Source: Bacteroidota bacterium (lineage in GTDB: Bacteria; Bacteroidota; Bacteroidia; AKYH767-A; OLB10). From it: a stretch of DNA of 64,000 nt. Made by a program: the position numbers and the translations under genes. Position 1 is the first letter of the stretch; the number at the start of each line of letters is the position of its first letter. Shown here piece by piece: positions 56,596 to 64,000 of this stretch. The stretch lies in contig JADKIC010000016.1 of NCBI GenBank assembly GCA_016721435.1, forward strand, positions 45,038-109,037, in the 5' to 3' direction. The notes beneath the pieces are model-generated. The model did no database searches. It was not told the origin of the DNA and worked only from the letters and a program-made list of their open reading frames with translations.

Positions 56596-58010
56596 TTACA
56601 TTGACATAATCGCCGGGTTGAGATTGGCTTTTGGGAAAACCACAACGGTATTCTGCGAATTTCTGCCGGAGAGCATTTCATCGGATTTCTTCGAAACGCC
56701 TTCCGCCAGGACACGGAATGTTTTTCCTATCGATCTTTTCGTTCTGATGGCAGATAAATTTCTTTGCGTGTCTACTATTTCTTGCAGTCTTCTGCTCTTC
56801 ACTTTTTCCGGAACATCATCCGTAAATTTTTTCTCCGCCGCTGTTCCGGGTCGTTCGGAATATTTATACATGTAGGAGAAATCATATCCTGCCCATTCCA
56901 TGAGACTGAGGGTATCCCGGTGTTCTTCTTCTGTCTCGCCGCAAAAGCCACTGATGATATCGGTGCTGATGCCGCATTCCGGAATGATTCTGCGAATGGA
57001 TTCTATGCGCTGGATATAATCTTCGCGGGTATAGCCACGGTTCATTCGTTCAAGTACATTCGAGTTGCCCGATTGAACCGGCAGATGAACGTACTTACAT
57101 ATATTGTCGTATTTCGCAATCACGTGGAGGACGGCATCCGTCATATCCCTAGGATTACTCGTCGAGAAGCGTATTTGCAAATCGGGGTGAACACCTGCTA
57201 CCATTTCCATGAGGTCGGCGAAGGTGGTGAAGCGCTGTTGTTCTTCTGCGGGGAGTTGATGATGCAGGGCTTTATGGACGGTATCTGGATCGAGTTCTTT
57301 TTTCTGTCCACCGCCCCACCAGAGATAGGAATCTACATTTTGTCCGAGGAGGGTCACTTCCCTGTAGCCGTTTTCAAAAAGCTGTTTCGCTTCTTCAAGT
57401 ATAGATTCCGGGTCCCGGCTGCGTTCACGTCCACGCGTAAAAGGAACGACGCAGAAGGAGCACATATTATCGCAGCCCCGCATAATCGAGATGAACGCCG
57501 TAACGCCATTCGAACTCAACCGCACCGGACTGATATCCGCATAGGTCTCCTCTCTCGACAACAAAACATTCACGGCCTTATTCCCACCTTCCACTGTTTC
57601 GATCAGGTTAATGAGGTCGCGGTAAGAGTCGGGGCCGGCTACGATATCCACCAACTTTTCCTCTTCGAGTAATTTCGATTTCAACCGTTCCGCCATGCAG
57701 CCGAGTACGCCTACGATCAAGCTCGGTTTGGCCCGTTTCGCCTTCTTAAAATCATGTAACCGGGTACGGACACGTTGTTCGGCATTATCACGGATGGCGC
57801 AGGTATTAATAAAAATCACGTCAGCCTCGTTATAATCCCGGGTGGTTTCAAATCCACCTGGGTCAGAATAGATGCAACGATCTCACTATCAGAGAAATTC
57901 ATAGCGCAGCCATAACTCTCCAGGAACAATTTTTACCCATTTTGCCGCTGTTTCCACCAGGATGCTTCACCTGACGGCTCGTCAATTACCTTATTTCCTT
58001 CGTGCAACAT
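56596..58010 (-). CDS. miaB: tRNA methylthiotransferase MiaB (frameshift and in-frame stop)
   Basis: This radical-SAM enzyme adds the 2-methylthio group to isopentenyl-adenosine 37 of tRNA. From the ATG at 58010 the N-terminus reads MLHEGNKVIDEPSGEASWWK. A TAA at 57933-57935 then interrupts NG*KLFLESYGCAMNFSDSEI. Frame is lost at CC 57854-57855; one more base gives TRDYNEADVIFINTCAIRDN. The rest is intact: cluster cysteines in ESYGCAMNF, FINTCA and VLGCMA, the radical-SAM motif RGCDNMCSFCVVP and a C-terminal TRAM domain. The corrected length is about 470. A -7 box at 58027-58034 supports this start. Confidence 0.9.
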
Positions 58011-58026
58011 GATTATTTAGGGGAAG

Positions 58027-58034
58027 CAAAGATA
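58027..58034 (-). promoter_or_regulatory. -7 promoter box of miaB and the downstream unit
   Basis: The minus strand reads TATCTTTG, exact TAnnTTTG, 17 bp before the ATG at 58010. Confidence 0.55.
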
Positions 58035-58180
58035 GGAAAAAAAGAGACGATGCTGACAATATGGCAGTAGAAATTTCGTCCTTTTTAGACTTGGTTGGTC
58101 AGGTAATATTTTTAGTTCTCAAAGTGATTATTAATTTGAAAATTAGTTGATTTGAAGATTTGAAGATGGGTTGATTTGTC

Positions 58181-58238
58181 GAGAGCCTTGGCTCGAGATC
58201 GCGAGCGAAAATCTCCGTAAGGAGATGGAGCCTCGCGA
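58181..58238. repeat. palindromic element family 2, copy B
   Basis: GAGAGCCTTGGCTCGAGATC then GCGAGCGAAAATCTCCGTAA and GGAGATGGAGCCTCGCGA. Inner arms are ATCTCC/GGAGAT around GTAA. It matches 56291-56333 in block order. The surrounding 58140-58270 region repeats TTGATTTGAAGAT-type words and holds no gene. Confidence 0.6.
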
Positions 58239-58373
58239 AAGATGGGGTGATTTGATCGTGGGACTTGCGAAGGGTGGAATGATGATGTGATTATTGATGA
58301 ATGGGATGGATGATAGTATCCTCTTTTGGTCAGAAGTCCACACTTTGGGAAACCTGAAAGATTAAAGGTAGGA

Positions 58374-58410
58374 ACGCGGATTAAACGGATTTGGCGGATT
58401 TTCGCGGATG
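58374..58410. repeat. dispersed GCGGATT-type intergenic repeat
   Basis: ACGCGGATTAAACGGATTTG followed by GCGGATTTTCGCGGATG is a short repeat form I know from intergenic DNA of many bacteria. It lies just before the duplicated T9SS tail. Confidence 0.5.
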
Positions 58411-58436
58411 GGAATAGATGAAGGGTAGAATTAAAA

Positions 58437-58505
58437 TTAATACTTAATCACCTTCCCCGAAATATTATCCTTTTCGGTAATCAAATTCACAATATAAATT
58501 TCTTG
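58437..58505 (-). pseudogene. stub of a T9SS sorting domain (last 22 codons)
   Basis: Read on the minus strand this gives IYIVNLITEKDNISGKVIKY and a stop. The same 65 bp, with four changes, form the 3' end of the large T9SS gene at 60369. Upstream of IYIV the similarity stops abruptly and the dinD fragment begins on the other strand. It is therefore a truncated gene end, not a working gene. Confidence 0.75.
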
Positions 58506-58733
58506 AATGCGGTTGATAAATCTAAAGAGAGCTGTTATACTAGTGGAGAGACAACTTCCGATCATTTCGTTGACGTCACCAATATGATCCAATTGGGTAA
58601 GGGTGGGAAGCGTGAAGTTGACGATATTATGCTTACTCGTTATGCATGTTACCTCATTGCACAAAACGGCGATCCAAAGATTCAAGGAAGTACATTTATA
58701 CATAGATTCACCACGCAAACATATAAGTGCTAG
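58503..58733 (+). pseudogene. internal fragment of a DinD-like (DNA-damage-inducible) gene
   Basis: The 76-residue frame matches the middle of DinD. NAVDKSKESCYTSGETTSDH, FVDVTNMIQLGKGGKREVDD and IMLTRYACYLIAQNGDPK are very characteristic. After GDPK the match decays (STFIHRFTTQTYK may be a worn FAVQTRK). The usual first 60 or so residues and last 150 or so are missing. The left end abuts the T9SS stub directly. DinD promotes RecA filament disassembly in E. coli; this fragment cannot work as such. Confidence 0.7.
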
Positions 58734-58783
58734 TTGCTGCAACTGGATTTCATTTAATTTAGCGGTTTAAACAGACTTTTGAA

Positions 58784-60364
58784 ATGAACAGAGTTTTTAT
58801 TAGTAGTGTACAAAAGGAATTTGCTCAAGAGCGAATCCTACTCGCTAAATATTTTCGTGAAGATTCGTTACTAAATACTTTTTTTGAACCTTTCTTATTT
58901 GAAGAAGTAGCTGCAAATTCTCATCCACCTCAAAAAGTTTATCTAACTGAAGTAAAACAATCTTCTATTTACATCGGGATACTTGGTTGTGATTATGGTA
59001 CTGAAGACGCTCTTGGCATTTCGCCTACGGAACGAGAATACGATGAAGCAAAAATACGGGATGTGCCCAGATGGATTTTTATCAAAGGTGATTATGATCT
59101 TGTTCGTTCACCAAAGGAGAACCTGTTTATTGAAAAGGCAGGAAATGATGTTTCTCGAAAACGATTTGTTGATATTGATGAATTGAAGCATGAAGTTTAT
59201 AACTCGTGCATTCTTTATTTAAAACAGACAGGGAAAATTCAAAGCAGTGATTTTGATGATAGTTTAAATCTGACGGCTACTTTGAAAGATATTGATATTG
59301 ACAATCTTCGTGAATTCGTAGAAACGGCACGTAAGAAACGTAATTTCCCACTAAAATCTAATGCTAAACCGGAAAAAATATTATCTCATTTAAATATGTT
59401 TAGAGAAGGAAAAATAGTGAATAGTGCATTACTTGCATTTGCTACTAATCCTCAACACTTTTTCCTACAGCAACTATTAAGTGTGCACATTTTCATGGAT
59501 TAAATGTTCAAAAACCGATTCCGGATTACAAAGAATTTTCGGGAAATGTATTCTTGATGGCTGAACAAGCTGTTGATTTTGTACTTTCAAAAATAAGTAT
59601 TTCAACCGGCACTCGTGCAACCAGCAATCAAGTGGATACTGTTTATGAGATTCCCAGAGCGGCCATTGCCGAAGCCATTATTAATGCTGTTGCTCATCGC
59701 AATTACCAAAGTAAGGGAAGTATTCAAGTATCAGTATTTAAAGATCGGATTGAAGTCTTAAATCCGGGTAAGCTACCTGCTGAATTGGAATTGGCAGATT
59801 TAAAACTTCCACATGGCTCCTATCCCCATAACCCATTGTTGGCGAGTTGTATGTTTTTAACTGGTGCTATTGAAAGATACGGTACAGGAACATTGGAAAT
59901 GATCCGACTTACGCATGAAGCTCATCTAAATGATCCGCACTTTAATTTAGACGAAGGATTTAAGGTGATTTTGTGGAGATTAACAACCCCAATTAACCAA
60001 TCTACCGACCAAGCTACCGACCAAGCTCCAGGCAAATTACAGAGGAGAAACTCTATAAATAGTGACCCACTTTCTGTCCAACCCTCCGACCAACCTGCCG
60101 ACCAAGTTGATGAGTTGATAAAACGCCTTATTTTGGTTATTTCAAGAACGAAAAGTCGACCGGAACTAATGAAAATACTTGATATGCGGCATATTCCCAA
60201 TTTCAGGGATAATTATCTTCGCCCTGCATTAGAAGCTGGATTTATTGAAATGACTGAACCCGATAAACCCTAATACCCCAAATCAAAAATATCGGTTAAC
60301 TGAAAGTGGTTTAAAGCTGAAAAAGAAATTGGCAAGAAAAACTGAAAGGCAAGTAATCGATTGA
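58784..60364 (+). CDS. DUF4062 - HATPase (RecG-like C-terminal) protein (two frameshifts)
   Basis: The corrected protein is about 525 residues. Residues 1-100 are DUF4062 (MNRVFISSVQKEFAQERILL, SIYIGILGCDYG, ISPTEREYDEA). The middle (REFVETARKKRNFPLKSNAK, KILSHLNMFREGKIVNSALL) resembles the Schlafen/AlbA-associated region. The HATPase_c_4 domain follows (AAIAEAIINAVAHRNYQSKG, RIEVLNPGKLP, AIERYGTGTLEMI). A TDQATDQA-type linker leads to a C-terminal winged helix ending in KYRLTESGLKLKKKLARK. Breaks lie at a five-T run (59459-59463) and near 60266-60270. The function is unknown; a sensor or defence role is possible. Confidence 0.75.
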
Positions 60365-60368
60365 ATTT

Positions 60369-63300
60369 TTAATACTTAACCACCTTCCCCGAAATATTAT
60401 CCTTTTCGGTTATCAAATTCACGATATAAATTCCGGCGGTCATTCCTTTTGCGGGGATTTCCATGTTGAGTTTTCCGGTGGTGATTTCATGGGTGGGTTG
60501 TTGGTAGATTATTCTTTCCGCTGAGATCCATTATTCGCAATCGCCGCTGGTGCCCCGGAGTTTTTCGGCGTGGAGGAGGAATGTTTTCTGACGAAAAAGA
60601 TATAACGGGTTTGGAAAAATTACATCGGCAGTGATGGAAGAGGGGAGTCAGACGGTGGAGAAGGTGTAGCAGGCGGAGGTGTCGATGCAATTGCCATAGG
60701 TAACTGCAACGGCGTAGCTGCCGGATTGAAAAGGTTGAAATGAAGGTCCACTTACACCAAAAACAAATTGATTTGTGGCACAATTATCCAAACATGTTGA
60801 ACCTGTTGCCGATGTTTGAAGAGTTGAAGTTGCGGATATGACGTTTGTAACTCCTGAGAACATTCGAACTGCAATCACAACTATAGAATCGCAACCATTA
60901 ACCGTTTGTGATGAATCATAATAAATTCCTGATTGTGTTAAGGTGTTTCCATTAAAATATAATAAATAGGGCTCGAAATCGCATGTGGTTATTGATTGCT
61001 GCGTAAAATAGCTTGGATTGATTTGAAGATCTAAATTGATTATAGAATCACATCCAAGACTGTTAAGCAGGGAGTCAGTGTAAATACCAGTATTCGTCAG
61101 GACTTGACCTCCAAAAGAATAACTGGAATCTGAGCAAAGCGTAATGTTTAAGGGTAAGTGTAGGAATGATTGTAAGATCTAGATTTATTAAAGAATCACA
61201 TCCGACGGAATTTAACAATGTATCTGAATATTGTCCGGGTAAAGTAAGCAATAACCCATTGAAATTATAATTACTTCCTTCACAAATTTGTTCAATTATT
61301 TGATTTGTAGAATTGGGTAATATGCTAAGATTAAAATATACTATCGAATCGCATCCGAAAATATTGACTAAGGTATCTGTAAAAACACCTGACGTACTTA
61401 AAATTTGACCGTTAAAATTAATACTTGATCCATCACAAATTGAATTGGAAATTTGAAGTTCAGAAGGTGGTAAAATATTTAAATTTAATATAATCGTGGA
61501 ATCACAAACTTGAAATGTTGTTAAAGTTTGATAAAGGTTCCGATGAAAGATAAAACAGCAGAATTTAAAGTGAACATTTCTGCCATGACATATTGTTGCT
61601 GAAACTGTAGTTGAGGAAGTATAATTTATGATGGTGTTGCTTGTGGTGTTTGTTATTACCGGAGCATTAAAATCGAAGAAATGATAATAGCGGTGTTCCC
61701 AATTGTGCCACTAATTGCCAAACTATCCTTGGTAAGAATTTGGGGGTTTGAACATATCCATGACTTTCCGGTTCATCTATTGAATTACTATCCGGTAAAT
61801 GGATATTTGGAAAACGAAACCCTAAGAATCCGTCCTGATAAATTTGAGTAAGGGGTTGATGGTCAAGAAAGCAGAGAGAATGGACCACTCTAAGTCTGTA
61901 CTTAATATATCGGTGATATAAATATGCTCGGTATCTGCAGTGCCTGTATTTTGACGCGTATCAAATAGGTTAACCATCGATCACCGCTAATATCTAAGGA
62001 AGTGGGATAAACAGATTTATCATTAGGGTCATAACTTCCTACAACAGTAAAACACTGTGACAATAAATTGTTGATGTAATTTAATTCAGGTGCAACGGTT
62101 GAAATGGAAACTTGAATACAAATCTGACTTCCCATTACTGCTGAAGTATCAATTATAATATTAAAATTAAAGCTGCTATCATAATTCACGATACCAAAGT
62201 CACCAACATTGTAGGTTAGTATATTTCCTGAAACCGTATTGGGTGTTAGAGAAAGGGTGCCTGAAGCTATAGCCGCAAGCCCCGGATAATGTTAACGAAC
62301 AATCCCGGAAATCCCGGAACCACATTGTGAAACACAAAACGACTAGAGAGGATCGCCGGAATTAACCTCATTTGTCGCAGGCTTCCTGGCCTTGATCTAA
62401 AAGTAGAAATATTTGAAACTGCAAGGTCTAAGCCTTACATTCTTATTCCAAAAATCCTGATCTAGGTTTTAAAGAATCTGATGCATGAAATTGTGTCATA
62501 ATAAAATCCTGTTGTTGGGCAAGTAATATTAAAAATTGAATTAGTAGTGTCAAATTGTGTTTGGTAAGAGTCAAAGTCAGTTGTGTTAAAGACATAATCG
62601 CCATTTGAATTAGTATAAGTTTGTTGATCTAACACACCATTTTTATTTAAATTAATTTTTATAATTTTTATTGTGAATCTATTTGAGCCTTTATACAATT
62701 AGAATTGCATCATAAAAAGTTGTTCCCGTGAATATTCCAATAGAGTCTACAAATGTTGCTAGCTTAAATCTCTCACAACGGAATTGCATTGTGGAGAGTT
62801 ACCTGTTGCAATTCACTGAATCCTGGAATGCAATTTATAAGAGTTCCGGAGAAATCTAAATTTTTAACTTTGTTTAGGTCAGGAAGGCAGGATAATGGAT
62901 TATTTTGACAAGCTAGAGTAACTAATGAAGAAGGCAAGAGTGGTATTGATGCGAGCTGGTTGTTATTACAATAAAGGTGATTTAGCCTGAAGATAAGTCG
63001 GGTAAAGTAGTAAGTTTGATTGAATTGACAATTAAGCCAGACTAATGAGGGAGGTAAAACTGGCAAAGTTGTGAGTTGGTTGTTTGAACAGTAAAGCCCG
63101 TTTAAAGTAGATGGTAAATTCGGCAACGAATCAATTTGGTTGTTTGTACAATTGAGTGAGTAAGTAGCTAAATTAGGCACTGAAGATAAAGTTGTAAGTA
63201 AATTATTTTGACAGTTTAAAATGCTGACACCACCAGGTGCAAATATTGACAATGAAGTGAGTGAATTGTTAGAACAATCGATACCGAGCATTGGTGAAAA

Positions 63301-63718
63301 AGATGAAACATTCAAATAATTAAGATTGTTATTGTTACAAAAAAGGTCAATAAGATTGGGAAGATATAAAGATTCTGAGGTGAGTTGGTTACCGCTACAA
63401 TGCAAAGTACTTATTGCAAATGGTAAATTGTAGATAAACAAGTGCATTGTTACTACAATTTAAGGTAGCACAGTTTGAAAATACATTTATTCCCGTTAAG
63501 TCAGCAATTCCACGACCTGAGACATTAATATCTGTTACAGCAAACAAATCTTGGCAGGTCGGATCAATAGAATTACCCACCATACAGCTCCCAAAGTATT
63601 GATTTAAATAAGCTCTAAAATTGGAATCCGGAATATAAACCAGCTGAGCTTTTACATCGGTTCTCATACCGGAGAACAGCGTAATCAAAAAAAGTAATCG
63701 CAGTAAACGTTTTTTCAT
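60369..63718 (-). CDS. large LRR / repeat T9SS cargo protein (many frameshifts)
   Basis: This is one gene of about 1100 codons broken at least six times. It starts MKKRLLRLLFLITLFSGM with a signal peptide and VYIPDSNFRAYLNQYFG. LRRs of about 20 residues follow (ILNCQNNLLTTLSSVPNL, LYCSNNQLTTLPVLPPSL; 62800-63450). A middle domain contains VVGSYDPNDKSVYPTSLDIS, a known Bacteroidota secreted-protein motif (61900-62190). Four or five repeats like NTGIYTDSLLNSLGCDSII lie at 60900-61520. The end is TAGIYIVNLITEKDNISGKV, a type A sorting domain. It is likely a surface protein. The break density is higher than elsewhere, so true decay is possible. Confidence 0.75.
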
Positions 63719-63904
63719 GATGCTTGTTTTAAAAATACTTTATTAGCGTAGAATTTAGGTTAAATAGTTATTTGGGTAATTAAAATTTTAAACTCAAAAG
63801 ACTTGAATTGTTCTTCTTACTTAATGAGCATTCGTTTTTAAAGGAAAGAAAATAATCAATGAACCGAAGACTAATTTGCGGTAAACTTATATTTTGGTGA
63901 ATTT

Positions 63905-64000
63905 ATGGGTTTAATTTCTTTTAAAGATAACCTTTTCATTAAATCAGGCCGTTATCGATCGGTTGAAATTTTTAGGTCCAAAGCTCTTTTCGGGAATTTG
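63905..64000 (+). CDS. possible gene start cut by the window edge
   Basis: An ATG at 63905 opens 32 codons without a stop to the edge: MGLISFKDNLFIKSGRYRSV then EIFRSKALFGNL. There is no signal peptide and no recognised family. A TATATTTTGG stretch lies about 15 bp upstream, close to but not matching the -7 consensus. In AT-rich DNA this length could be chance. Confidence 0.35.
   Translation, partial: MGLISFKDNLFIKSGRYRSVEIFRSKALFGNL

Noticed and set aside
56764..57672. 302-residue plus-strand frame opposite miaB
   Set aside because: It is fully antisense to conserved radical-SAM motifs, so miaB is the real gene and the other strand is its shadow.

Overview
The window looks like a chromosomal stretch of a free-living member of the Bacteroidota. 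Three things support this. There are several secreted proteins with type IX secretion (T9SS) C-terminal sorting domains, plus the gliding gene gldA. Matches to the Bacteroidota promoter -7 box TAnnTTTG sit just upstream of many genes. The gene order miaB - sigma54 activator - lptE - secG - groES - groEL is one I know from this phylum. The genus cannot be told from sequence alone.

Layout: (1) 0-5 kb: N-terminus of a secreted protein, urocanase hutU, small envelope and amino-acid genes, and a peptidoglycan glucosaminidase with LysM domains. (2) 5.5-14.7 kb: two very large T9SS cargo proteins on either side of a YitT-family membrane protein. (3) 15-22 kb: atpDC, ribF, an LRR protein, an oligopeptide-type ABC permease, a SWIB protein with a histone-H1-like tail, and a flavin reductase. 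(4) 22-26.3 kb: tRNA-Leu followed by an unusual 56-bp tandem array that repeats the 3' end of the tRNA, then tig-clpP-clpX. (5) 26.4-32.9 kb: folA, a lipoprotein/VTC-domain/DUF4956/DUF2490 cluster facing a CotH-kinase T9SS protein, and thyA. (6) 33-43 kb: housekeeping genes (CNNM-type transporter, mazG-like, dtd, rsgA, gldA, metK, anmK, acyl-CoA dehydrogenase). (7) 43-48 kb: a Wza/Wzc exopolysaccharide export pair and murF, with a triplicated tail sequence between them. (8) 48-58 kb: two secreted proteins, then the minus-strand block miaB > EBP > lptE > TPR-like > secG > groES > groEL. (9) 58.4-64 kb: an accessory locus in which a dinD fragment and a DUF4062/HATPase gene lie between two copies of a T9SS C-terminal coding tail, followed by a multiply broken LRR T9SS protein.

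About 19 genes carry frameshifts or stops, including the essential murF and the core genes clpX, rsgA, folA and miaB. Where I could resolve the break it is nearly always a one-base change in a homopolymer. I read these as sequencing or assembly indels, not gene decay, and annotate each broken gene as one feature.

The intergenic DNA is rich in structured repeats: a 48-bp palindrome family with compensatory stem changes, inverted clusters of 7-bp repeats, a second palindrome family beside miaB, and the tRNA-anchored array. The best candidates for something undescribed are the tRNA-Leu array, whose closest known parallel is the tyrT/rtT repeat of E. coli, the 48-bp palindromes, and the DUF4062 locus.
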